A DNA stretch of 64,000 nucleotides from Streptosporangiaceae bacterium (GTDB taxonomy: Bacteria; Actinomycetota; Actinomycetes; Streptosporangiales; Streptosporangiaceae): positions 1-64,000 of the forward strand of contig JAFAZE010000141.1 of NCBI GenBank assembly GCA_019239975.1, in the 5' to 3' direction. Below are positions 51,403 through 59,588 of the stretch, one piece after another. A program made the position numbers and the translations under genes. Every line of letters begins with the position of its first letter. Positions within the stretch are counted from its first letter, which is position 1. The notes under the pieces were generated by a model, which saw only the letters and a list, made by a program, of their open reading frames with translations, was not told where the DNA came from and did not search any database.

Positions 51403-51468
51403 GCTGATTGCTGGCTGTGCTGGCTGCTGGCTGTGCTGATTGCTGGCTGTGCTGGCTGCTGGCTGCTG
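51403..51468. repeat. Tandem repeat of GCTGGCT units
   Basis: Units of GATTGCTGGCTGTGCTGGCT alternate several times just upstream of the gene at 51382. It is a simple-sequence repeat and lies between that gene and the MerR operators. Confidence 0.65.
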
Positions 51469-51474
51469 AAAACT

Positions 51475-51536
51475 ATTAGATAGCAGTACTCTCTAATGGA
51501 TTTTGGAACCTATATTAGGGAGTGACACTATCTAAT
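51475..51536. promoter_or_regulatory. Two 23-bp imperfect palindromes, MerR operator candidates
   Basis: ATTAGATAG and CTCTCTAAT flank 5 bases (51475-51497); ATTAGGGAG and CTATCTAAT flank 5 bases (51514-51536). The sites share the consensus ATTAG[AG][TG]AG-N5-CT[CA]TCTAAT with centres 39 bases apart. They lie between divergent MerR and ABM-like genes and are the most AT-rich bases nearby. Confidence 0.68.
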
Positions 51537-51634
51537 GCAAGTCCCGGGAGCGGCAACCAGGGAACGACGCACAGCACGGAGGAGGCCAGTTTGGGCGCGG
51601 AGGGCGGGGCGCAGCGCGGAGGAGGCGAGGCCGG

Positions 51635-52282
51635 ATGCTGATGGGGGAGCTGAGCCGCCGCAGCGGGGTGCCGGTCGCGACGATCAAGTTCTATCTGCGG
51701 GAAGGACTGCTGCCGCCCGGAACACCCACGGCCGCGACCAGGGCCAGCTACGGCGAAGATCACCTGCGCCGCTTGCGGCTGATCCGGGCGCTGCTGGAGG
51801 TCGGCGAGGTCTCGGTCGCCACGATCCGTACGATCCTGGCCGTCGTCGACGATCGGTCGGTTGGCGTGCACCAGATGCTCGGCGCCGTGCAGTACGCGCT
51901 CGGGCCTCGCCTCACGCCGCCCACCGACGGCGATCCGCACTGGGAGGCGGCGGGGCGGGAGGCAGACGACCTCATCAGCGACATGGGCTGGATAGTCGCG
52001 CCGGAAGCCCCGGCCCGAACGCTGCTGACCGCGACCCTGGCCGCGTTGCGCCGCACCGGGTCCGCGCCCTCCGGCGCCGGGCTCCATGCCTACGCCGAGG
52101 CGCTGAGCCGCCTCGCGGCCAGCGAGGTCGCCAGCCTCGAACCTGCCGGCTCACCCGAATCCCCGGCCGCGCGCATCGCGCTCACCGAGTCGGCGGTCGT
52201 CGGCATGGTCCTGCACGAGCGGGTCATCATCGCGCTCCGCCGCCTCGCCCAGGAAGACGCGTCCGCGCGCCGTTACGGCTAG
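51635..52282 (+). CDS. MerR-family regulator
   Basis: This 215-residue protein has the MerR N-terminus: MGELSRRSGVPVATIKFYLR, EGLLPPGTPTAATRASYGED, HLRRLRLIRALLEVGEVSVA. The C-terminal region has no cysteines of the metal-sensing type, so it probably senses an organic ligand. ATG at 51635 or 51641 is possible. The operator-like palindromes at 51475-51536 suggest autoregulation. The 3' end overlaps the amidotransferase gene by 4 bases, tail to tail. Confidence 0.86.
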   Translation: MLMGELSRRSGVPVATIKFYLREGLLPPGTPTAATRASYGEDHLRRLRLIRALLEVGEVSVATIRTILAVVDDRSVGVHQMLGAVQYALGPRLTPPTDGDPHWEAAGREADDLISDMGWIVAPEAPARTLLTATLAALRRTGSAPSGAGLHAYAEALSRLAASEVASLEPAGSPESPAARIALTESAVVGMVLHERVIIALRRLAQEDASARRYG

Positions 52283-53052
52283 CTGGCCGGCAGCCTCGGC
52301 TGGCTGCCGGACGGCGGCTCCGGCTGGCTGGTCATCGGCGGCATAATCTGCGGGCGGATGGCGACGTCCCGGATGAAGCGGTGGACAAGGGTGCGGGCCC
52401 GGGTTGCCGCGGCCTCGGCGACCGCGAAGCTCTCCTCGAGCAGCCGCGCGCCATCCATGCCGTCGGCGGCCAGCGCCGCGGCCCCGCCGTTGCCGAGCCA
52501 CAGCTCCATGGTCGCTGGCGTCACCTCGGGATGGAACTGCAGCCCGAGGCTGCGGCCAACGACGAACGCCTGGTCCGCGGCCGGTGTCCGGGCGACCGCC
52601 GGCACGCCGTCGGGAAGCTCGAACCGGTCGTAGTGCCACTGCAGCCACGGGCCTGGCTCGATCAGGCCGGGCCGATCGGTCTCGATTCGCCGCCAGCCGA
52701 CCTCCGGCTCGCTGGCACGCAGGACCCGGCCGCCGAGCGCGGAGGCGAGCATCTGGCCGCCGAAGCAGATCCCGAGCACCGGCACGCCGGCCGCGATGGC
52801 CCGCCGCGTGAAGGCGATCTCGTCATGGATCCAGGAACCGATCGTGTCGTCGTATACCGCCCAGACCGCGCCGAACGCGACGACTGCGTCGAAACGCGCG
52901 GGATCCGGAAAGGTCACGGTCACACCGGGGGAGTGGTACCGCTCCTCGGGCACCACCAGAAACTCCGACACGTCGTACCCAAGGTCCGTGAACGCCTCGC
53001 CGACCGGGCCGGCGGGCGAGGCGTGATCCTGCTTGACGAACAGCGCCCGCAC
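52279..53052 (-). CDS. Class I glutamine amidotransferase-like protein
   Basis: This 257-residue protein has the triad of class I amidotransferases: Cys96 in GICFGGQ, His174 and Glu176 in QFHPEV. The first 60 residues (MRALFVKQDHASPAGPVGEA) resemble stand-alone GuaA-like amidotransferases of unknown partner. It would release ammonia from glutamine or hydrolyse a gamma-glutamyl bond. It is 7 bases downstream of the sigma factor gene on the same strand. Confidence 0.85.
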   Translation of the reverse strand: MRALFVKQDHASPAGPVGEAFTDLGYDVSEFLVVPEERYHSPGVTVTFPDPARFDAVVAFGAVWAVYDDTIGSWIHDEIAFTRRAIAAGVPVLGICFGGQMLASALGGRVLRASEPEVGWRRIETDRPGLIEPGPWLQWHYDRFELPDGVPAVARTPAADQAFVVGRSLGLQFHPEVTPATMELWLGNGGAAALAADGMDGARLLEESFAVAEAAATRARTLVHRFIRDVAIRPQIMPPMTSQPEPPSGSQPRLPAS

Positions 53053-53059
53053 CGGGGAT

Positions 53060-54022
53060 CTAGTCCAGGTGCGGGGGCAGGCCGAACAGCGGGAACAGCT
53101 CGCCGGTGTTGATGAAGAACGTCATCCGGCTCAGCCGTCCGCCGGAGAATTCGTGCACCTGGAGCGCCCACGGCGCGCGCCCGCCCGCGGGATCGGGCTT
53201 GTACTGTCCCCAGGCCTGGACTCCGTTCGCCGCGACCGGCACGAGCACGGAGTTGGCGCAGTGGCTTGGCGTGGGCTCGCGAAACCACCTGCAGATGTTC
53301 TCACCGCCCCGGATCCACAGCGCCCACGGCGGCATCGACATCACCGCGTCCTCGTGCAGCAACGCCAGCAGGCCCTGCATGTCGTAACGCTGGAACGCGT
53401 CCACGTACCTGGCGAGCAGGGCGGCGTCCTGGGCGTCCACCTCGACCGGGCGCTGCTCGTCCGGCAGCGCGGCGAGCGTGGCGCGGGCCCGCTGCAGCGC
53501 GCTGTTGACCGCCGCCACGCTGGTGCCCAGCACCTGCGCCGCCTCCGCCGCCTGCAGCCGCAGCACCTCGCACAGGATCAGCGCCGCACGCTGCCGGGGC
53601 GGCAGATGCTGAAGCGCGGTCACGAACGCGAGCCGCACCGTGTCGCGGGCGACGGCGATCTCCGCCGGGTCGCCGTGCTCGGGCATGACCTTGCTGTCCG
53701 GAATCGGCGTCACCCAGATGTCTTCGGGATGAAACTCGCCGAGAAGGGACTCCACCGGCGGCGACGCGGGCCCGAGGTCCATGGGGAGCGCGCGCCGCTG
53801 CCGGCCGCGCAGCATGTCCAGGCAGATGTTGGTGGCGATGCGGTACAGCCACGACCGGACGCTGGCCCGTCCTTCGAACCCCTCCGCGCCGCGCCACGCG
53901 CGCAGCATCGTCTCCTGCACGGCGTCGTCCGCCTCGAACGCCGAGCCCAGCATCCGGTAGCAGTACCCGGTGAGCTCTCGCCGGTAGGTCTCGAGGTCGT
54001 TTTCCGTGACGGTAACGGACAT
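53060..54022 (-). CDS. ECF RNA polymerase sigma factor with SnoaL-like C-terminal domain (SigJ/SigG-type)
   Basis: The protein has 320 residues from ATG 54022, with GGTGGGG upstream. Region 2 is YRRELTGYCYRMLGSAFEAD, VQETMLRAWRG; region 4 is LPPRQRAALILCEVLRLQAA and EAAQVLGTSVAAVNSALQRA. A SnoaL-like domain follows (about 205-315), as in SigJ/SigG/ECF41-type factors where it modulates activity instead of an anti-sigma factor. An ATG further upstream is rejected because region 2 begins at 54022. It directs RNA polymerase to stress promoters. Confidence 0.87.
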   Translation of the reverse strand: MSVTVTENDLETYRRELTGYCYRMLGSAFEADDAVQETMLRAWRGAEGFEGRASVRSWLYRIATNICLDMLRGRQRRALPMDLGPASPPVESLLGEFHPEDIWVTPIPDSKVMPEHGDPAEIAVARDTVRLAFVTALQHLPPRQRAALILCEVLRLQAAEAAQVLGTSVAAVNSALQRARATLAALPDEQRPVEVDAQDAALLARYVDAFQRYDMQGLLALLHEDAVMSMPPWALWIRGGENICRWFREPTPSHCANSVLVPVAANGVQAWGQYKPDPAGGRAPWALQVHEFSGGRLSRMTFFINTGELFPLFGLPPHLD

Positions 54023-54134
54023 AGGAACCCCACCATCTGTTCCGATTCGTCGTTGTGCTCGTGAGGCCATCAAACCACCGGCCACTGACAAAACCGGATA
54101 CCCCCGCGCGATCGTGCAGTATGCATGGTGCCGC

Positions 54135-54911
54135 TCAGGCATCGCGCAGCCGGAGCACCATGCCGCCGGCCAGCAGCGCTCCGGTGGCCCAGGCGGCGAG
54201 CACGCCGAGTCCCGCCCACGGGCCGATCGGCTGGCTCGCGAGGTCGATGGTGTCCTGGATGGCCATCCCGGCCGTCATCGGGCCGATCTGCTCCAGGTGC
54301 CGCTGCACCGCCGCGTCTCCGGCGAAGTGCGCGAGGACCGGGAACAGGAAGAGCAGGGCGAGCACGATCCCGATGGCCACCGCGGAGTCCCGCACCGCGC
54401 TGGCCACGCCCAGGCTGAGCAGCGCGATCAGGCCCAGGTACAGGACCGATCCCGCGGCCGCGCGCAGCACCGGCCCGTCGGCCAGCGACAGCGATGGGTA
54501 GCCGTTACCGGCGGTGAACCCCTCGCCGGGCAGGAGCAGGCCCCCCATGAGTACCGAAGGCAGCACCGCGACGACCCCCGCCGCCAGCACCATCCCGCCG
54601 AGGATGACCGCCTTGGCGGCCAGCACGGTCTCGCGGCGCGGCATCGCGGAAAGGGTGACCCGGATCATGCCCGAGCTGTACTCCTCGCCCATGGCCAGCA
54701 CCGCCAGCACGCCGACGACCGCCTGGCCGAGGTAGATGCCGGTCAGGCTGACCTTGGCCGGATCCTGCCCGCATCCGGCGTAGCCGCACCTGATCGACGC
54801 CGTGACCAGGCCGCCAAGGGCGACCGTCAGCCCGGCAGTGCCGAACAGCAGCCAGATCGTGCCCGGCGCCGTCCGCGCCTTGGTCCACTCGGCGTGCAGC
54901 GCCTCGCGCAT
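54135..54911 (-). CDS. ABC transporter permease (ABC-2 type)
   Basis: This 258-residue membrane protein opens MREALHAEWTKARTAPGTIW, the ABC-2 permease N-terminus typical of actinobacterial exporters, and has VLAMGEEYSSGMIRVTLSAM, then about six helices. It starts one base after the stop of the second permease and is the last gene of the ABC operon. Together with the ATPase and the long permease it would form an exporter. Confidence 0.85.
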   Translation of the reverse strand: MREALHAEWTKARTAPGTIWLLFGTAGLTVALGGLVTASIRCGYAGCGQDPAKVSLTGIYLGQAVVGVLAVLAMGEEYSSGMIRVTLSAMPRRETVLAAKAVILGGMVLAAGVVAVLPSVLMGGLLLPGEGFTAGNGYPSLSLADGPVLRAAAGSVLYLGLIALLSLGVASAVRDSAVAIGIVLALLFLFPVLAHFAGDAAVQRHLEQIGPMTAGMAIQDTIDLASQPIGPWAGLGVLAAWATGALLAGGMVLRLRDA

Positions 54912-54912
54912 G

Positions 54913-56448
54913 TCACGCGTCCCGCCGGCGGAGCAGGAACACCGCCAGCCAGAGCGCGGCGCCGGTCCAGGCGAGCAGCACCGCGAAACCGGCCCAGGCA
55001 GAGAGCGGGTAAAACCCGTCGAACGGATGGTACGGGCTGTTGACCTGCGGGTACCGCGGAAACGTCTGCTGCACGGCAAGCGCGGCGGACGGAAACACCC
55101 GCAGCAGCCAGTCCGCGGCGGTCGTGGAAAGGGCGGGAGAAGAGACCGCCAGGAACCAGGGGATGACGATGACCACGATGGCCGTCGTGACCGCCGCGGC
55201 GCCGCGCCGGAAGATCACGCCGAGGGCGACGGCGAGCACGGCCGCGGCGGTGAACACGAGCGCCGTGCCGGCCACCACACGCACCGCGGTCAGGGCGGAT
55301 ACCGGTTCGATGACGTTGCCGTGATCGCGCAGCAGGCGCTCGCCGAGCGGCACCGAGATCGCGCAGCCGATCAGGGCGCCGGCGAACGTGACCGCGCCGG
55401 CCACGGTGGCTTTGGCCGCGAGCACCCGGCCGCGCCCTGGGCTGGCGGTCAGCGTGGTGCGGATCATGCCCCGGCGGTATTCGGCCGTGACGAACATCGC
55501 GCCGATGACGATCGCCACGATCAGCCCGAGGAACAACCCGGCGAGGGTGTGCGAGACCGGCGTGCCGGTGCTGCCCGCCCCCGATCCCACGTCGGGCGCG
55601 ATGTCACCGTTCCCGGTGACCGCGAACCCGCTGGCCGTTTGCTGGAACCCGGCCGGCCCGCCGGCGATCGGCCGGGCGCCCACACTGGTGCCCTCCCACC
55701 TGCCGGCAGCGGCCCCCGCGACGCCGGCGTGATCGAGGGTCCCGGTGACGGCGATGGCGTGGCCGGCCTCCTGCCGCTGTGCCCCCGAGGATGGCTGCGG
55801 GGAGGTGGCGAACATGCCCGCCTGCACGGTCGTGGGCAGCCCGGCGAGGGTGACGGTGCCAACCCGGTTCCACCGGAGTCCGTCGGCGGAGTCGTAGCCG
55901 GTGACCGTGTCACCGGAACGCACCAGCCGCAGCCAGCGCGGCGACGCGGCCGAAACCGGGCCGGTCATGCCCGGCGTGTCCTGCGTGTAATTCCACTGCA
56001 TCCGCACGCCGTGGGCGCCGGTGACCATCATCGCGGCGTACGCCGACCCCTGTGCGGTGTTCGCCTTGATGATGACGCCGGCCTTCGCCCACGGCTGCAG
56101 GCTCGAACTCGTCAGCGCGGTCACCCGGGCGGTGATGGTGCCGTTTCCGGCCACCGGCTGGTGCACGAAGTAGAACTGGTCCTCTACCAGGCCGCCGCCC
56201 GGCCCGACGGGCGCCGTGCACGGCACCGACACCAACTGGCCGGCGGGGCCGGGAGCCATGGAGCCGCACTCGCTGGACGACGAGATGAACGCGCCGAACC
56301 CCACGGTCATGACCGGCACGAGCAGCAGGCCGATGATCCAGCCGCGCACCGTCCGCAGCTTGGTCCACTCCGAGTGCAGCAACTGCGCGAATCCGGAATG
56401 TCCGGGCCGCACCCTCGGGCGGTACGGCGTGATGATCCCGGCGTTCAC
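54913..56448 (-). CDS. ABC-2 permease with a large extracytoplasmic lectin-like insert
   Basis: This 511-residue permease has a GTG start overlapping the ATPase stop (GTGA). After LLHSEWTKLRTVRGWIIGLL and one helix comes a block of about 230 residues with the look of a concanavalin-like DUF1349 sandwich: EDQFYFVHQPVAGNGTITAR, AGVIIKANTAQGSAYAAMMV, PRWLRLVRSGDTVTGYDSAD and FATSPQPSSG. Then follow AEYRRGMIRTTLTASPGRGR and five helices. The insert should lie outside the membrane and may bind glycan or sense substrate. ABC-2 permeases of this type are normally about 260 residues. Confidence 0.83.
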   Translation of the reverse strand: MNAGIITPYRPRVRPGHSGFAQLLHSEWTKLRTVRGWIIGLLLVPVMTVGFGAFISSSSECGSMAPGPAGQLVSVPCTAPVGPGGGLVEDQFYFVHQPVAGNGTITARVTALTSSSLQPWAKAGVIIKANTAQGSAYAAMMVTGAHGVRMQWNYTQDTPGMTGPVSAASPRWLRLVRSGDTVTGYDSADGLRWNRVGTVTLAGLPTTVQAGMFATSPQPSSGAQRQEAGHAIAVTGTLDHAGVAGAAAGRWEGTSVGARPIAGGPAGFQQTASGFAVTGNGDIAPDVGSGAGSTGTPVSHTLAGLFLGLIVAIVIGAMFVTAEYRRGMIRTTLTASPGRGRVLAAKATVAGAVTFAGALIGCAISVPLGERLLRDHGNVIEPVSALTAVRVVAGTALVFTAAAVLAVALGVIFRRGAAAVTTAIVVIVIPWFLAVSSPALSTTAADWLLRVFPSAALAVQQTFPRYPQVNSPYHPFDGFYPLSAWAGFAVLLAWTGAALWLAVFLLRRRDA

Positions 56449-57377
56449 AGCGCCCCCTGAGTTTCCTGTGCCGCCCGGAATTCCACCGAGTCCCTGGTGA
56501 GCTCCATGTACGCCTCCTCCAGCGTGGCGCGGTGCGCGGATACCTCGCTGAACGGGATGGCGTTCGCCGTGAGGAGCGCCACGGCTCGTTCTGAAGAAAT
56601 TCCGGAGATGGTGAGCACGTCGGGACCGGTGGCGGCGACGGTGGCCCCAGCCTGCGCGAGCGCGCCCATCGCCTCGCTGCGCGCGGCGGTGCGCAGCGTG
56701 ATCCGGTCCGCCGAGGCGGCGGCGATCAGGTCGGCGACGCGCGCGTCGGCGATGACCGTGCCCCGGCCCACCACCACCAGGTGGTCGGCGGTGTCCTGGA
56801 GCTCGCTCATCAGGTGGCTGGACACCAGGATGGCCCGGCCCTCCGCCGCCAGCGAGCGCAGGAAGCCGCGCATCCAGACGATGCCCTCGGGATCCAGGCC
56901 GTTGAACGGCTCGTCGAGCATGAGCACCGGCGGGTCGCCCAGCATCGCGGCGGCGAGGCCGAGCCGCTGCCGCATGCCGAGGGAGTAGCCGCCGGCCTTG
57001 CGCCGGATCGCGGCCCGCAGGCCAGCTGCGTCGACGACCTCGTCGACCCGTTTGGCGTTCAGGCCCTGGGAGTGCGCCAGCCACAGCAGGTGGTTGCGGG
57101 CGGAGCGGCTCGGCTGCAGCGCGGCGGCGTCCAGCAGCGACCCGACGTGGCTCAGCGGGTGCCTCAGCGTCCGGTACGGGTGGCCGCCGATCAGCGCGGT
57201 GCCGGCGTCGGGCGCGTCCAGGCCGAGGATGACCCGCATCGTGGTGGACTTGCCCGCACCGTTGGGCCCGACGAAGCCGGTGACCTGGCCGGGCTCCACG
57301 GTGAACGTCATGCCATCCAGGGCCGGCGTCTGCCCGAACCGCTTGCGCAGCCCGGTGACCTCAATGGTTGCCTCCAT
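56445..57377 (-). CDS. ABC transporter ATP-binding protein
   Basis: The protein has 310 residues from ATG 57377. Walker A is GPNGAGKSTT, the Q-loop region GSLLDAAALQPSRSARNHLL, signature SLGMRQRLGLAAAM, Walker B VLMLDEPFNGLD and H-loop LVSSHLMSE. It is of the CcmA/DrrA/BcrA type that drives ABC-2 exporters, often for peptides or antibiotics. It overlaps the permease gene by 4 bases. The divergent histidine kinase and response regulator 167 bases away probably control the operon, as in BcrR/LiaFSR-like modules. Confidence 0.88.
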   Translation of the reverse strand: MEATIEVTGLRKRFGQTPALDGMTFTVEPGQVTGFVGPNGAGKSTTMRVILGLDAPDAGTALIGGHPYRTLRHPLSHVGSLLDAAALQPSRSARNHLLWLAHSQGLNAKRVDEVVDAAGLRAAIRRKAGGYSLGMRQRLGLAAAMLGDPPVLMLDEPFNGLDPEGIVWMRGFLRSLAAEGRAILVSSHLMSELQDTADHLVVVGRGTVIADARVADLIAAASADRITLRTAARSEAMGALAQAGATVAATGPDVLTISGISSERAVALLTANAIPFSEVSAHRATLEEAYMELTRDSVEFRAAQETQGAL

Positions 57378-57544
57378 GTTCCGGAAGGCTAGGGAACGCG
57401 GGGCGTCCCGGTCGTCACGCTGCGGGGCCGTCTTCGGCGCCGCTGGCAAGGGGGACGCCGGCCGCGGCGTCCCCCTCAGGAGGGACACGGCGGATTCCCG
57501 GACAGGGCGACGCGAGCGCCCCTGCCTGTCGCGACAATGAGTAC

Positions 57545-58795
57545 ATGGAGCCGGTCAGACGCTGGGGAGCGCCGCTGCTCAGCGTGCTCGCGGTGGCCGA
57601 GCTGGGCGCGCGCCTCACGGTCACGTCGACCGCGCCCGCTCTCACGCCGGCCGTCCAGTACTTCGTCACCGGGCTGAGCATTCATATAGCGGGCACTTCC
57701 GCGAGCGTGAACGGAGAAGGCGCCATCGCGGCGTTCGTGCTCTGCCTGGTGGGCACGTTGCCGCTCGCCTTCCCGCGTCCCGCCGCCGCGGCCGTTGTCA
57801 TCACCGCGTCGAGCGTGCTATGGCTGACGTTCCTCCAGACGCTGACCGTGGCCGGCCTGATCGCGCAGCTGCTCGCCCTCTACCGGCTGGGCCGCGCGGG
57901 TTCCGGTCGCGGGTCTCAGCACCTCGCCGTGGCGCTCGCGGCGCCGTTCCTGGTGCTGGCCCTTGCGGGATCCCCGGCCAGCCAGGCCCGCATCATCTTC
58001 GTTCTGCTGGCGTCCCTCGCGCCGGCGGCCGCTCTTGCGGGGGTGGTGCAGCGCCGCGAGGCCCTGGCGCGAGGCGCCGCCGAGCAGGTCATGGCGGGCA
58101 CCGAGTTCGAGCACATGGCGCGCGGGGAACGGGCGCGCATCGCACGCGAGCTGCACGACGTCGTCGCCCATCACATCTCCATGGTCTCGGTGCAGGCGGA
58201 GACCGCCCGGCTGACCACGCCCGGGATGCCCGAACTCGGTGCCCGGCGGCTGATGGAGATCGGTGACACGGCCCGTGCGGGCCTGACGGAGATGCGGCGG
58301 CTGCTCGGCGTGCTGCGCGAGGACGCCGCGGCCGCCAGCCCCGAGGAGCCGGGTGGGGCCGGGCGGCGCGCAGAGCGCCGGCCTCAGCCGGGGCTGCTCC
58401 AGCTCAACGACCTGCTCGACGAGGCGCGTGAGGCGTCGGGCACCGGTATCCGGCTCATCATCTCCGGGCCGGTGGCCAGGCTCGGCCCTGGTGTGGAGCT
58501 GGCCGCCTACCGTATCGTCCAGGAGGCGCTGACCAACTCGCGGCGGCACGCTCCGGGGGCCGCGGTCGACGTCGAGCTGCGGTACGGGGGCGACGCGCTG
58601 CGGCTGCGCGTCCGTGACAACGGGCCCGGCGCGCCCGGCGAAAGTGCGGCCGGCGGCGGTCATGGGCTGCTCGGCATGCGCGAACGCGCGCAGGCGGCGG
58701 GCGGCACGCTGCGCGCCGGCCCGGCCGCGGGCGGCGGTTTCCTGGTCGAGGCGACGCTGCCGGTGACCGCCCGGCCAGCCGGAGCCGCCGCATGA
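57545..58795 (+). CDS. Sensor histidine kinase (HisKA_3 type)
   Basis: This 416-residue membrane kinase has about five N-terminal helices (to 165), a HisKA_3 dimerisation box with His204 in IARELHDVVAHHISMVSVQA and a HATPase domain (IVQEALTNSRRHAPGA, RVRDNGPGAPG, GGHGLLGMRERAQAAGG). It autophosphorylates on His and passes phosphate to the LuxR-type regulator 46 bases downstream. It is divergent from the ABC operon, which it may sense or control. Confidence 0.87.
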   Translation: MEPVRRWGAPLLSVLAVAELGARLTVTSTAPALTPAVQYFVTGLSIHIAGTSASVNGEGAIAAFVLCLVGTLPLAFPRPAAAAVVITASSVLWLTFLQTLTVAGLIAQLLALYRLGRAGSGRGSQHLAVALAAPFLVLALAGSPASQARIIFVLLASLAPAAALAGVVQRREALARGAAEQVMAGTEFEHMARGERARIARELHDVVAHHISMVSVQAETARLTTPGMPELGARRLMEIGDTARAGLTEMRRLLGVLREDAAAASPEEPGGAGRRAERRPQPGLLQLNDLLDEAREASGTGIRLIISGPVARLGPGVELAAYRIVQEALTNSRRHAPGAAVDVELRYGGDALRLRVRDNGPGAPGESAAGGGHGLLGMRERAQAAGGTLRAGPAAGGGFLVEATLPVTARPAGAAA

Positions 58796-58841
58796 GCGGG
58801 CGGAGGGCGCGGGCGTTCCGGAGGCGAGCGGGGGGCACAGC

Positions 58842-59528
58842 ATGAGCGAGCCGGTGCGGATCGTCGTCGCGGACGACCACGAGGTGGTCCGCGCCGGGTT
58901 CGCCGCGCTGCTCGATACGCAGCCCGACTTCACGGTCGTCGGCACGGCGGCCGACGGGGCCGGGGCGGTCCGGGTCAGCCGCGAGCGGTGCCCCGATGTC
59001 GTCCTCATGGACATCCGGATGCCGGGCGTGGACGGCATCGAGGCCACCAGGCAGATCGGCGGCATCGCGCGGGTCCTGATCCTGACGACGTTCGACCTGG
59101 ACGAGTACGTGTACGACGCGCTGTGCGCGGGAGCCAGCGGCTTCCTGCTGAAGGACGTGACCGCGGAGCGCCTGTTCGACGCCGTCCGTGTCGTCGCGGC
59201 CGGGGAAGCGCTGCTCGCGCCGGCCGTCACCCGCCGCCTGATCAGCGAGTTCGCCCGGCTGCGTCCCCCGGGGGGCGCCGCGCCGGGGGACGTCGCGACG
59301 GCGGCCGGGCTGGCGGCACTCACCCCCCGTGAAACTCAGGTCCTCAAGCTCGTCGCGGAGGGCCTGTCCAACCCGGAGATAGCGGCCCGGCTCGTGGTCA
59401 CGGAGGAAACGGTCAAGACGCACGTCAGCCGCGTGCTGAGCAAGCTGGGCCTGCGTGACCGCACACAGGCGGTCGTCACGGCGTACGAGTCGGGCCTGGT
59501 CGTGCCGCGCTCCCGCGAGCAAGCATGA
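58842..59528 (+). CDS. NarL/FixJ-type response regulator
   Basis: This 228-residue regulator has a receiver domain with Asp57 in PDVVLMDIRMPG, acidic pair DDH at 11-13 and Lys in SGFLLKDVTAE, plus a LuxR HTH: LTPRETQVLKLVAEGLSNPE, IAARLVVTEETVKTHVSRVL. It binds DNA when phosphorylated by the kinase next to it. GGGGG precedes the ATG. Confidence 0.88.
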   Translation: MSEPVRIVVADDHEVVRAGFAALLDTQPDFTVVGTAADGAGAVRVSRERCPDVVLMDIRMPGVDGIEATRQIGGIARVLILTTFDLDEYVYDALCAGASGFLLKDVTAERLFDAVRVVAAGEALLAPAVTRRLISEFARLRPPGGAAPGDVATAAGLAALTPRETQVLKLVAEGLSNPEIAARLVVTEETVKTHVSRVLSKLGLRDRTQAVVTAYESGLVVPRSREQA

Positions 59529-59588
59529 CGCCGCGGGTGGCCCGGTTGCCGCAAACCGGGCCGCCCCGCAGGCTGGCATCCGCCGGGC

